DNA of 64,000 nucleotides from Flavobacteriales bacterium (GTDB lineage Bacteria; Bacteroidota; Bacteroidia; Flavobacteriales_F; PHOS-HE28). The notes under the pieces were generated by a model. It had not been told where the DNA came from. It made no database searches and saw nothing but the letters and a program-made list of their open reading frames with translations. Positions 1 through 7,005 of this stretch are shown in pieces. The translations under genes and the position numbers were made by a program. Each line of letters opens with the position of its first letter. Within the stretch, counting starts at the first letter, position 1. The stretch lies in the NCBI GenBank assembly GCA_020635695.1, contig JACJZH010000004.1:186001-250000 (forward strand), given 5' to 3'.

Positions 1-6
1 GAAGGG

Positions 7-591
7 ATGATCGACCTGGACCGCGACTTCTGGCAGCAGCGCTACGCCGACGGCACCACCGGCTGGGACCTGGGCGCGGTGAGCCCGCCCTTGCAGGCCT
101 ACTTCGACCAGCTGACCGACAAGGACCTGCGCATCCTGATCCCCGGTGGCGGGCGGAGCTACGAAGCGGAACACCTGCACAAGGCCGGCTTCCGGAACGT
201 GTTCGTGATCGACCTGACGTCCGCACCTTTCGAGGACCTGCTGGCGCGGTGTCCTGACTTTCTTGAGGAGCACCTGATCACCGGCGACTTCTTCGCGCAC
301 GATGGCAGCTACGACCTGATCGTGGAGCAGACCTTTTTCTGCGCGTTGGACCCTGCGCTGCGGGAACGCTACGTGGAGCACATGCACCGGCTGCTCGCCC
401 CGGGCGGGAAGCTGATCGGCGTGCTCTTCGACGATCCGTTGAACGACGACCACCCGCCGTTCGGCGGGAACAAGGACGAGTACCTAAGGCTCTTCCGGCC
501 GGTGTTCGGGGAAGTGCTGTTGGAACGCTGCCACAACTCCGTGCCCCCCCGCGCCGGACGTGAGCTCTGGTTGAAGGCCGTGAAGCGATGA
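7..591 (+). CDS. TPMT-family SAM-dependent methyltransferase
   Basis: A 194-residue protein of the thiopurine S-methyltransferase superfamily. The N-terminus has the family signature: an F-W-x2-R-Y stretch, then a T-G-W-D motif and a P-P-L motif at about residues 8-28. The glycine-rich SAM-binding loop I-P-G-G-G-R-S-Y-E-A lies near residues 45-54, followed by an acidic residue after the second strand (V-I-D-L). Family members methylate small thiols, selenium or tellurium compounds, or halides; the substrate cannot be read from sequence. It is cytoplasmic, with no signal peptide. The start lies six bases from the window edge, so an upstream start cannot be excluded. Its stop overlaps the next gene by four bases (ATGA), which suggests translational coupling. 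Family assignment is firm, substrate unknown. Confidence 0.85.
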   Translation: MIDLDRDFWQQRYADGTTGWDLGAVSPPLQAYFDQLTDKDLRILIPGGGRSYEAEHLHKAGFRNVFVIDLTSAPFEDLLARCPDFLEEHLITGDFFAHDGSYDLIVEQTFFCALDPALRERYVEHMHRLLAPGGKLIGVLFDDPLNDDHPPFGGNKDEYLRLFRPVFGEVLLERCHNSVPPRAGRELWLKAVKR

Positions 592-833
592 GCGACTCCT
601 ACCAGCCGATCGATTGTTCGCTGTACGACCACTATGAAGCGTGGGCCACCCTGCGCATGGTGGTGCACTTGGAACATGTCTCGGAAGACGGGACCCCGCA
701 AGCCTCGGAAGGTCGGATCGTGGACCTGTTCCTGCGCGGGAAGGAGGAATGGCTGCGCCTGGACGACGATACGGAGGTGCGGTTGGACCGCATCCGTTCC
801 GCGCGTGGAATTCCGGACGCGTCTTCGCGTTGA
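588..833 (+). CDS. Rof-like (Rho-binding antiterminator family) protein
   Basis: An 81-residue protein resembling the Rof/YaeO family, small Sm-like proteins that bind transcription terminator Rho and inhibit it. The matching features are an opening Y-x-P-I-D-C-S-x-Y-D motif (residues 5-14; Rof has Y-Q-P-I-N-C-D-D-Y-D), and a C-terminal strand with E-V-R-L-D-R-I (about 67-73), the counterpart of the E-L-R-L-D-K-I strand of Rof. The start ATG overlaps the stop of the methyltransferase gene. Inhibition of Rho is known for the enterobacterial protein; the function here is inferred from the motif match only. Confidence 0.7.
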   Translation: MSDSYQPIDCSLYDHYEAWATLRMVVHLEHVSEDGTPQASEGRIVDLFLRGKEEWLRLDDDTEVRLDRIRSARGIPDASSR

Positions 834-866
834 AAGTGCGAACTTCAACCCCCTTCCACCGGAACC

Positions 867-1265
867 ATGAAGATCGACGCCGCCACGCCTGAAGCCTATT
901 TCGATGCCATCCCCGAGGAACGCCGCGAGCAGCTCCTGGAGATCCGCAAACTGGTGAAACGCGCGTGGCCCAAGGTGAAGGAGGACATGCACCAGGGCAT
1001 GCCCACCTACCACCTGGACGGGCAGCCCTTCCTATCCATGGCCAGCCAGAAGAACTTCATGGCCATCTACGTGATGCCCTACGACCTGCTGGACGCCTTC
1101 AACAAGGACCTGAAGGCCTACGACCGCGGGCGCAGTTGCATCCGCTTCCGCCGGTTGGACGATGACAAGCTGGAGCTGTTCGACCGCATCATCAAGTACA
1201 CCGGTTCGCAGTACCCGGAAAGTCGGTTCTACGGCACGTACAACGGGAAGGCACGCACTTCCTGA
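867..1265 (+). CDS. DUF1801 (YdhG-like) protein
   Basis: A 132-residue cytoplasmic protein of the DUF1801/YdhG group. It has the usual order: an N-terminal helix beginning with a Y-F-D-x-I-P motif, the segment E-D-M-H-Q-G-M-P-T-Y near residues 40-49, and a strand containing F-M-A-I-Y-V. The fold is frataxin-like in solved members, with no established enzymatic role. The ATG at 867 follows a 33-base gap after the Rof-like gene, so the three genes probably form one small transcription unit. The next gene is convergent with only six bases between stops. Confidence 0.75.
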   Translation: MKIDAATPEAYFDAIPEERREQLLEIRKLVKRAWPKVKEDMHQGMPTYHLDGQPFLSMASQKNFMAIYVMPYDLLDAFNKDLKAYDRGRSCIRFRRLDDDKLELFDRIIKYTGSQYPESRFYGTYNGKARTS

Positions 1266-1271
1266 GCGGCC

Positions 1272-1994
1272 CTACACGTACTGGTGCAACACCAGGTAGA
1301 GGCCGACGAGCAGCACCAGCACCAACACCACCGTCCGGAAGCGCTCCTGCGGCACCCGCTGCAGCAACCAGCGGCCAGACCAGGTACCCAGCAGGCTGAT
1401 GACCGCCAGCACCGGCAGGTAGGTCCAGACCTCCGCACGCAGGAAGCCCTGCGAAGCGTAGACCACGGTTCGCGACAGGTCCACCCCCATGTCGATCCAC
1501 GCCGATGTGGCAATGAAGACGTGCTTCTCCAACGCGAACGCCGAGAGGGCCACGCCACGGATGGCCCCACCCGTGCCCACCAGACCGGCCACGAAGCCGG
1601 AGACACCTCCGCCGGCGATCACATTACGCCGCGAATCGGCCAGTTTCCAGAGGGGACGCACGATCAGCCAGGTGGACATCGCGACCAATGCGATCCCCAA
1701 GGCCAACTCGAGCAGCTCGCCGTCCACGAACGCGGTGAGCCGTGCGCCCACGATCACACCGATCACCGCCGGAATCCCCATGCGCAGCACCAGCCGCCGG
1801 TCGAAGCCCTGCCGGAACAGCAGCATCTTGGCGCCGTTGCTCAGCACGTGGAAGAAGGCCGTGAGCCCCAGGGCCTCTTCGAACGGAAGGAACGAGGCCG
1901 CGATGGGCATCACGAGCATGGACGAACCAAAGCCGCCCAGGGTGCCCAGCACCTCGGCCACCAGCAGCAGGACGGCGAACGCGACCAGTTCCAC
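1272..1994 (-). CDS. TauE/SafE-family membrane exporter
   Basis: A 240-residue polytopic membrane protein with about eight hydrophobic segments and the two related halves typical of the TauE/SafE family (proposed exporters of sulfite or small organosulfonates). The signature G-G-F-G-S-S-x-L-V-M-P-I lies near the N-terminus in the first helix pair; the second half opens with a related G-x-V-G-T-G-G-A-I-R-G motif. I chose the GTG at 1994: the open frame extends to 2162, but the extra 56 residues are proline/arginine-rich, overlap the divergent gene and look non-coding. A CCTTTG box lies just ahead of the GTG. The transported substrate is unknown. Confidence 0.8.
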   Translation of the reverse strand: MELVAFAVLLLVAEVLGTLGGFGSSMLVMPIAASFLPFEEALGLTAFFHVLSNGAKMLLFRQGFDRRLVLRMGIPAVIGVIVGARLTAFVDGELLELALGIALVAMSTWLIVRPLWKLADSRRNVIAGGGVSGFVAGLVGTGGAIRGVALSAFALEKHVFIATSAWIDMGVDLSRTVVYASQGFLRAEVWTYLPVLAVISLLGTWSGRWLLQRVPQERFRTVVLVLVLLVGLYLVLHQYV

Positions 1995-2017
1995 GGCACC
2001 AAAGGAACGGCACGGCC

Positions 2018-2025
2018 TATCTTTC
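2018..2025 (+). promoter_or_regulatory. -7 promoter box with a nearly abutting start codon
   Basis: TATCTTTC matches the Bacteroidota -7 consensus TAnnTTTG at seven of eight positions. Only four bases separate it from the ATG of the phosphoribosyltransferase at 2030, so the transcript would be leaderless or nearly so. Confidence 0.5.
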
Positions 2026-2029
2026 GCCC

Positions 2030-2539
2030 ATGGCCGAGGCCGCCGAAAAGACCCTGGTGCTGGACCACCAGCAGGTGCAGCGCAAACTGGAGCGCATCGC
2101 GCACCAGTTGCACGAGCAGTTCTTCCAGGAGGAGGGCATCGTGCTGGTGGGCGTGGCCCCACGCGGGGCCAAGGTGGCAGACCGGCTGGCGCGGATCCTG
2201 GAGGCCATCTCCGACCTCGCCGTGGAACGCGTGGACCTGAAGCTGGACAAGGACCGCCCCCTGGAGGAACCGGTGGTGCTTTCCGTGGAACTGGACACCC
2301 TGAAGGGCCGCACCGTATTGCTGGTCGATGACGTGCTGATGAGCGGACGCACCCTGATGTACGCGGCCGCGCACCTGGTGAGCGTTCCCTTGAAGCAGCT
2401 CACCACCGTGGTGCTGGTGGACCGCCGGCACCGCACCTTCCCCATCCGGGCGGACATCGTGGGGTTGACGTTGAGCACTACGCTTCGCGAGCACATCAGC
2501 GTGGAGCTGGGCCGGCGCGATGCGGTCTACCTGGCCTGA
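2030..2539 (+). CDS. PyrR-like phosphoribosyltransferase
   Basis: A 169-residue type I phosphoribosyltransferase. The PRPP-binding motif V-L-L-V-D-D-V-L-M-S-G-R-T is near residues 97-109, with the two acidic residues and the S-G-R-T phosphate loop intact. An upstream G-V-A-P-R-G-A segment (about 43-49) is the expected loop contacting pyrophosphate. Length and order resemble PyrR, the bifunctional pyrimidine attenuator/uracil phosphoribosyltransferase, but no pyrimidine gene or leader is visible, so regulation by it is unproven. The 3' end overlaps the convergent shikimate kinase gene by 13 bases. Confidence 0.8.
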   Translation: MAEAAEKTLVLDHQQVQRKLERIAHQLHEQFFQEEGIVLVGVAPRGAKVADRLARILEAISDLAVERVDLKLDKDRPLEEPVVLSVELDTLKGRTVLLVDDVLMSGRTLMYAAAHLVSVPLKQLTTVVLVDRRHRTFPIRADIVGLTLSTTLREHISVELGRRDAVYLA

Positions 2540-3054
2540 GGCCCGAAGCGGCGCAGCAGGTCCTCCACCACCTCTTCCACTGAGCCATCGGCCTCCACGA
2601 CCTGGTCCGCCTCCCCGTAGGCCGCATGACGCTCAGCCAGCAGCTCGCCTACCCGTTCCTCCAGCCCGGCCCCGGTCAGGCCCATCAACAATGGCCGGTC
2701 GCCACCGCTGCGCCCGATCCGGGCCAACAGTTCGGGGAAGGACACATGCAGCAGCACGGCGGTACCCGTGCCACGCATCAACTTCCGGTTCCGCGGGTCC
2801 AGGGGCGTGCCCCCGCCGCAGCTGATCACCGACCGTTCGCCTTGGACCAACCGGCCAAGCACCTCGTGTTCCAGTTCACGGAAGGCCGCCTCGCCCTGGC
2901 TGGCGAAATAGGGTTGCAGGGGCCCGACCAGCGCCTCCGCTTCTCGATCCACATCGTGCCACGGCCATCCCAGCCGCTCCGCCAAAGCCCGGCCCACGCG
3001 GGTCTTGCCGCTGCACATGAAACCGGTGAGGAACAGGTGGCCGGGCGCCTTCAT
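2527..3054 (-). CDS. aroK: Shikimate kinase
   Basis: A 175-residue kinase catalysing ATP-dependent 3-phosphorylation of shikimate in the chorismate pathway. The Walker A motif reads G-F-M-C-S-G-K-T (residues 11-18), followed by the shikimate-binding D-x-D equivalent (H-D-V-D-R-E), and the conserved C-G-G-G-T-P motif near residue 80 that holds the substrate. The lid region has the expected R-P-L motif. Length is normal for monofunctional AroK. It is convergent with the phosphoribosyltransferase and divergent from the GNAT-like gene, separated from the latter's start by 37 bases. Confidence 0.9.
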   Translation of the reverse strand: MKAPGHLFLTGFMCSGKTRVGRALAERLGWPWHDVDREAEALVGPLQPYFASQGEAAFRELEHEVLGRLVQGERSVISCGGGTPLDPRNRKLMRGTGTAVLLHVSFPELLARIGRSGGDRPLLMGLTGAGLEERVGELLAERHAAYGEADQVVEADGSVEEVVEDLLRRFGPQAR

Positions 3055-3091
3055 GCCACAACGTTACGGACGGGCTTCCGACCTTCGCGCC

Positions 3092-4285
3092 ATGAAGCTG
3101 GTGGCCGTTCACGACAAGCGCAGCCTGAACGATTGGATGCGGCTCCCCTGGCGCATCTACCGCGACGACCCCAACTGGATCCCGCACCTGAAGCAGGACG
3201 TGGCCAAGGTCTTCGACCCGGGGAAGAACAAGCTGCTGCGCGACGGGGAGGCCGAACGCTGGGTGCTGTACGATGATGCCGGCGTGCCGATCGGCCGCGT
3301 GGCCGCCTTCATCAACGCCAAGACCGCGCACACCGAGGCCCAGCCCACCGGCGGCATGGGCTTCTTCGAGTGCATCAACGACCAAAAGGCGGCGGACATC
3401 CTTCTTGACGCCAGCCGCGACTGGCTGAAGGAACGCGGCATGGAGGCCATGGACGGCCCCATCAACCTGGGCGACCGCAACATGTTCTGGGGCCTGCTGG
3501 TGGAGAACTTCACCGACCCGCCCCTGTACGGCACCAACTACAACCCGCCCTACTACAAGGACCTGCTGGAGCGCTACGGATTCCAGGAGTACTTCAAACA
3601 GCTGTTCTTCAAACGAAGTGCGTTGGAAGGGGTGTCGCCCCTCTTCCACCGGAAGTACCGGCAACTGATGAACGAGCCCGGCTACCGGGTCACCGATGCC
3701 CGGGGTCGCAGCGTGGCCCAGATCGCCGAGGACTTCCGCACGGTGCTGAACGCCGCCTGGGTGGACCACGACAACTTCAAGCCGATGGAGCAGGCCACCG
3801 CGCTGAAGATCGTGAAGAGCATGAAGCCCGTGATGGACCCGCGCCTGGTGGTCTTCGTGTACCATGATGACCGGGCCATCGCCATGTACATCAGCCTGCC
3901 GGAGCTCAACGAGATCTTCAGGTATGTGAACGGAGACCTCAACTGGTGGGGCAAGCTCAAGTTCCTCTGGCACAAGCGGACGGGCACGGTGAAGAACATG
4001 ACCGGCATCGTGTTCGGCGTGGCCAAGGAGTACCAGGGCAAGGGCTTCGAGGGCGTGCTGATCGTGTACGCCGAGAAGCACATCGTGGAGAAGAAGCTCT
4101 ACCGGGACACGGTGCTCACCTGGATCGGGGACTTCAACCCGAAGATGATCCGGGTGTGCCAGAACCTGGGGGCGGAGAACTACCGCACGCTGGCCACCTA
4201 CCGCTACCTCTTCGACCGGAACAAGCCCTTCGAGCGGCACCCGGTGATCGGGGCGGAGCCCTCCGGCAGGGAGGCCACCGGATAG
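3092..4285 (+). CDS. GNAT-like protein of a Bacteroidota family
   Basis: A 397-residue cytoplasmic protein. The N-terminal segment (W-M-R-L-P-W-R-I-Y-R-D-D-P-N-W-I-P-H-L) matches the opening F-P-x-x-L-Y-x-x-D-P-x-W-V-P-x-L of a family common in Bacteroidota, generally listed as hypothetical or N-acetyltransferase-like. The C-terminal half (about residues 250-360) contains a strand-turn pattern and a G-V-A-x-E-Y-Q-G-K-G-F-E segment that looks like an acetyl-CoA pyrophosphate loop. The ATG at 3092 is preferred over the in-frame ATG at 3005 because the extra residues overlap aroK and a CTTCG promoter-like box ends four bases before 3092. Substrate unknown. Confidence 0.65.
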   Translation: MKLVAVHDKRSLNDWMRLPWRIYRDDPNWIPHLKQDVAKVFDPGKNKLLRDGEAERWVLYDDAGVPIGRVAAFINAKTAHTEAQPTGGMGFFECINDQKAADILLDASRDWLKERGMEAMDGPINLGDRNMFWGLLVENFTDPPLYGTNYNPPYYKDLLERYGFQEYFKQLFFKRSALEGVSPLFHRKYRQLMNEPGYRVTDARGRSVAQIAEDFRTVLNAAWVDHDNFKPMEQATALKIVKSMKPVMDPRLVVFVYHDDRAIAMYISLPELNEIFRYVNGDLNWWGKLKFLWHKRTGTVKNMTGIVFGVAKEYQGKGFEGVLIVYAEKHIVEKKLYRDTVLTWIGDFNPKMIRVCQNLGAENYRTLATYRYLFDRNKPFERHPVIGAEPSGREATG

Positions 4286-4286
4286 T

Positions 4287-4316
4287 TTGCCGGAAATAGG
4301 ACGATCGTTAACTTTG
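4287..4316 (+). promoter_or_regulatory. Consensus Bacteroidota promoter for tRNA-Lys
   Basis: TTG at 4287-4289 and TAACTTTG at 4309-4316 are separated by exactly 19 bases, a full match to the primary sigma factor consensus of Bacteroidota (TTG-N19-TAnnTTTG). The tRNA begins 41 bases after the -7 box. Confidence 0.85.
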
Positions 4317-4356
4317 CCGCCCGTTCCGGGGGTCACCCCTCCGATCGCCGGAACCC

Positions 4357-4429
4357 GATCCTGTAGCTCAGTTGGTAGAGCATCACACTTTTAATGTGAG
4401 GGTCCTGGGTTCGAGCCCCAGCGGGATCA
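4357..4429 (+). tRNA. tRNA-Lys (anticodon TTT)
   Basis: A 73-nt cloverleaf folded by eye. The acceptor arms GATCCTG and CGGGATC pair with one T-G wobble. The anticodon stem TCACA/TGTGA encloses loop CTTTTAA with TTT at 4390-4392. The T arm CTGGG-TTCGAGC-CCCAG is intact and the discriminator is A. The 3' CCA is not encoded. Confidence 0.95.
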
Positions 4430-4434
4430 CAGAG

Positions 4435-4460
4435 AAGCCCTTCCACCGGAAGGGTTTCTT
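4435..4460 (+). terminator. Intrinsic terminator after tRNA-Lys
   Basis: A hairpin with stem CCCTTCC/GGAAGGG, extended by A-A-G/T-T-T pairs, and loop ACC; it ends in a short T-rich run (TTTCTT). It starts six bases after the tRNA. Confidence 0.7.
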
Positions 4461-4495
4461 GCTTCTTGGGGAATGCATGGTCCGGGAAGGCCACT

Positions 4496-4503
4496 TATCT
4501 TTG
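4496..4503 (+). promoter_or_regulatory. -7 box for tRNA-Leu
   Basis: TATCTTTG is a full match to TAnnTTTG, 31 bases before tRNA-Leu. The nearest TTG upstream is 27 bases away, so the -33 element is poor. Confidence 0.6.
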
Positions 4504-4534
4504 CCGCCCCTCGTCCGTGCAGTCCGACCCACTT

Positions 4535-4618
4535 GCCCAGGTGGTGAAATTGGTAGACACGCTACTTTGAGGGGGTAGTGGCCGAAAGGTCGTGCTGGTT
4601 CGAGTCCAGTCCTGGGCA
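4535..4618 (+). tRNA. tRNA-Leu (anticodon GAG)
   Basis: An 84-nt class II tRNA with a long variable arm. The acceptor arms GCCCAGG and CCTGGGC pair perfectly. The anticodon stem CTACT/GGTAG holds loop TTGAGGG with GAG at 4569-4571. The variable arm TGGCCGAAAGGTCG and the T arm CTGG-TTCGAGT-CCAG are intact. The discriminator is A and CCA is not encoded. Confidence 0.95.
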
Positions 4619-4632
4619 CGTAGTGACCAGAG

Positions 4633-4660
4633 AAGGCCCCGCAATTGCGGGGCCTTCCTG
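4633..4660 (+). terminator. Intrinsic terminator after tRNA-Leu
   Basis: A perfect 10-bp stem (AAGGCCCCGC/GCGGGGCCTT) with loop AATT, 14 bases after the tRNA, followed by a weak pyrimidine run. Confidence 0.75.
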
Positions 4661-4686
4661 CTTTCCGCCCGGCTACCTTAGCCACC

Positions 4687-5766
4687 ATGTCGGAGAAACC
4701 CCTTTCGGACCTGCGCGTGGTGGAGACCGCGGCGATCCTCGCCGGTCCGGCGGTGGGCCTGTTCTTTGCCGAGTTGGGCGCCCGCGTGACCAAGGTCGAG
4801 AACAAGCGGGCCGGGGGTGATGTGACCCGGCGGTGGAAGCTGCCTTCGGAGGACCCGGACAGCTCCGTGAGCGCGTACTTCAGCAGCGTGAACTGGGGCA
4901 AGGAGCACCTGCTGCTGGACCTGCAGGACGCCTCCGATCGAGAACGCTTCGACGACCTGCTCCGGGAGGCCGATGTGCTGATCACCAACCACCTGGAGGA
5001 GGATGCCGTCAAGTTGGGGCTGGACCGGGAAAGGTTGCGGGAACTGAACCCCACCCTGGTGCACGGCCACATCGCCGGCTTCGCGAACCAGCCCGGGCGC
5101 CCCGCCTTCGACGTGGTGCTGCAGGCCGAGACCGGGTTCATCAGCATGACCGGCACCGATGGCGACCACCTGGCCAAGCTGCCGATCGCGCTCATCGATG
5201 TGCTGGCCGCGCACCAGCTGAAGGAGGGCCTGTTGCTGGCCTTGCTTCAGCGCTCCCGCACCGGCCGGGGAAGCCATGTGCGCGTGAGCCTGGAGGAGGC
5301 CGCGCTCACCGGGCTGATCAACCAGGCCAGCAACCAGCTGATGGCCGGCCATACCGCAGGGCCGCTGGGCACCCTGCACCCGAACATCGCGCCCTACGGC
5401 GAGCTCTTCCCCTGCGCCGATGGCGGCCTGCTGATCCTGGCCGTGGGCACGGACCGCCAGTTCACGCAGTTGTGCGAGGTGCTCGGCCTGCATGAAATCC
5501 CCTCGGACGGGCGCTTCACGACCAACGCAGAACGCGTCAGGAACCGCATGGCCCTTGCCGCGCTGCTGGCACCGGCCATTGCCAAGGCACGCCGGGATGA
5601 TCTGTTGGACGAGCTGCTGCAGGCCGGAGTTCCTGCCGGCGCCGTGAGGGACCTGGCCGAAGTGATGCAGAGCCCCGCCGCCCGCGCCATGACCCTGGAA
5701 AGCACGATCGACGGCCAGCAGACGCGCCGGATCCGGGGGAACGCCTTCCGGATCGGGCCGTTGTGA
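4687..5766 (+). CDS. Class III CoA-transferase (CaiB/BaiF family)
   Basis: A 359-residue family III CoA-transferase, which moves CoA between carboxylic acids through a covalent aspartyl-CoA intermediate. The N-terminal L-R-V-V-E-T-A-A-I-L-A-G-P segment and the following A-E-L-G-A-R-V-T-K-V-E strand are diagnostic. The likely catalytic aspartate is in P-A-F-D-V-V-L-Q-A-E-T-G-F, near residue 141. The ATG at 4687 is chosen over the in-frame ATG at 4645, which lies inside the tRNA terminator; a TACCTTAG box ends five bases before 4687. At 359 residues it is slightly shorter than typical members (about 380-400). Substrates unknown. Confidence 0.85.
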   Translation: MSEKPLSDLRVVETAAILAGPAVGLFFAELGARVTKVENKRAGGDVTRRWKLPSEDPDSSVSAYFSSVNWGKEHLLLDLQDASDRERFDDLLREADVLITNHLEEDAVKLGLDRERLRELNPTLVHGHIAGFANQPGRPAFDVVLQAETGFISMTGTDGDHLAKLPIALIDVLAAHQLKEGLLLALLQRSRTGRGSHVRVSLEEAALTGLINQASNQLMAGHTAGPLGTLHPNIAPYGELFPCADGGLLILAVGTDRQFTQLCEVLGLHEIPSDGRFTTNAERVRNRMALAALLAPAIAKARRDDLLDELLQAGVPAGAVRDLAEVMQSPAARAMTLESTIDGQQTRRIRGNAFRIGPL

Positions 5767-5813
5767 TCGATCACATCAGGACTCCTACGCCGACGCGGCC
5801 TGCTTCCTACCAT

Positions 5814-5833
5814 CTCCCTCATCCTTGAGGGAG
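5814..5833. repeat. Perfect hairpin downstream of the DUF559 gene
   Basis: CTCCCTCA and TGAGGGAG form a perfect 8-bp stem with loop TCCT, 65 bases past the 3' end of the DUF559 gene. It has no T-run. A second G/C-rich hairpin lies on the other side of that gene (6400-6422). Confidence 0.7.
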
Positions 5834-5898
5834 GTGAGGGAGCCAGCATGCAGGCCGCGGCGGCGGTCCGGGGCGCTGTCACGTTCAAGTTCGTCGGA

Positions 5899-6330
5899 TC
5901 AGCGGCGATCCTGCCAGATGGCCCGGGACCGATCCCCGGCCTCCTTCTCGATCCGGTCTACCAACACCAGCAGTTCCTCTCTGACCTGCTCCAGCTCGAA
6001 GAGAACGCGCTCGTTGGTGAACCGGACCACGCTGAGCCCGAGCCCCTCGAGCTTCTTCGTACGTACCAGGTCATGCTGGGCCTGCTCAGGAATTCCATGG
6101 ATGCCACCATCCACTTCTATGACCAGCGACAACTCGCTACAATAGAAGTCCGCGACATAGCCTGCCACCGGATACTGGCGATGGAACCCATAACCCTTGA
6201 GCATGCCGGCCCGGAGCGCGTGCTTCCACAGGTGCACTTCAGCCCTCGTCATTCGCTGACGCAGCTCCTTTGCGAACGCTCTCTTGCCCGGGTCGTACAC
6301 CATCTCGGTCCCATGAAAGTAGTTCCCCAC
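5899..6330 (-). CDS. DUF559 endonuclease-like protein
   Basis: A 143-residue protein of the DUF559 group, distantly related to Vsr-type very-short-patch repair nucleases. The diagnostic core is E-x-x-L-W (about residues 31-35), F-x-R-Q-Y-P-V near residues 48-54, then the putative catalytic A-D-F-Y-C and V-I-E-V-D-G-G-I-H strands (about 59-78), followed by the basic R-T-K-K-L-E-G-L-G helix. ATG at 6330 and 6303 are both plausible starts. The gene stands alone, oriented opposite to the CoA-transferase gene, and is bracketed by hairpins at 5814-5833 and 6400-6422. Nuclease activity and mobility are inferences. Confidence 0.8.
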   Translation of the reverse strand: MGNYFHGTEMVYDPGKRAFAKELRQRMTRAEVHLWKHALRAGMLKGYGFHRQYPVAGYVADFYCSELSLVIEVDGGIHGIPEQAQHDLVRTKKLEGLGLSVVRFTNERVLFELEQVREELLVLVDRIEKEAGDRSRAIWQDRR

Positions 6331-6399
6331 GCCGCTTGATCCGATCGGGCGATCCCCGGGGCGCTTCCCCGCTCCCCCGCCTTCGCTGCGCTTCGGCCT

Positions 6400-6422
6400 C
6401 CCCCTCGCGCAGAGCGAGGGGG
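6400..6422. repeat. G/C hairpin upstream of the DUF559 gene
   Basis: CCCCCTCGC and GCGAGGGGG form a 9-bp stem around loop GCAGA. The adjacent 6360-6400 stretch is pyrimidine-rich with repeated CTTCG and CCCC blocks. It may also serve as a terminator for the minus-strand gene ending at 6448. Confidence 0.6.
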
Positions 6423-6447
6423 ATGGAATGCCGCGCCCGGCAAGTGA

Positions 6448-7005
6448 TCAGCCGGCCCTGCGCTCCTGCTTCAAGGCCTGCTGAAGGACCTTCAGCAACT
6501 GCCGGGCCTCCTCCTCGGTGAGCCCCTTGCCGAAGGCGATCTTCTTCCCGAGGTGCTCGAACCCGAGCCGTTCGCCGCCGATCACCCAGAAGCTCTCGTT
6601 GAGCTGCCATTTCCAGGAACGCTCGTCGATGTTCAGCAGCCCGAGCCTGGCGATGTTGTCCACGAAATACTCCCGCGCCTTCCCGAAGCCCCAGAGGCTG
6701 TCCTTCAGCGTGAGCGTGCCGTCCTTGATCCGCCAGAGCTCGAAGCCCTTCAGCCGCCAGACCACCGCCTTCAGCACCTTCACCTCGAAATAGGTCCAGA
6801 ACGCCAGGAAGATGAGCAGGTACTGGCGCAGCTCTCCCGCGGGCATCCGGGACACCTCCCAGATCATGTAGGCGCCCACCAGCGTCCAGGCCACGGCCCA
6901 GCTGACGAGCAGGGTCTCCCGGGACTTGGGCAGACGCGCGGTGATCACCACGCTGGTGCGGTCCTTGCCGCGGTCCACGCTCACCCGTTCGCTCAGGTAC
7001 TCCAT
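6448..7005 (-). CDS. Hypothetical protein with two membrane segments
   Basis: A 185-residue protein I do not recognise. After a charged N-terminus of about 33 residues there are two hydrophobic segments (about 33-49 and 59-77), followed by a 100-residue soluble part rich in aromatic and charged residues (W-R-L-K-G-F-E-L-W-R-I-K) that resembles membrane-anchored PH-like domains, with a helical tail. Its ATG shares one base with the bshA stop (TGATG), so it is translationally coupled to bshA. A role tied to bacillithiol is not supported by anything in the sequence. Confidence 0.7.
   Translation of the reverse strand: MEYLSERVSVDRGKDRTSVVITARLPKSRETLLVSWAVAWTLVGAYMIWEVSRMPAGELRQYLLIFLAFWTYFEVKVLKAVVWRLKGFELWRIKDGTLTLKDSLWGFGKAREYFVDNIARLGLLNIDERSWKWQLNESFWVIGGERLGFEHLGKKIAFGKGLTEEEARQLLKVLQQALKQERRAG

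Noticed and set aside
5848..6339. 163-codon plus-strand frame opposite the DUF559 gene
   Set aside because: The minus strand carries the conserved DUF559 motifs; the plus frame is its shadow.
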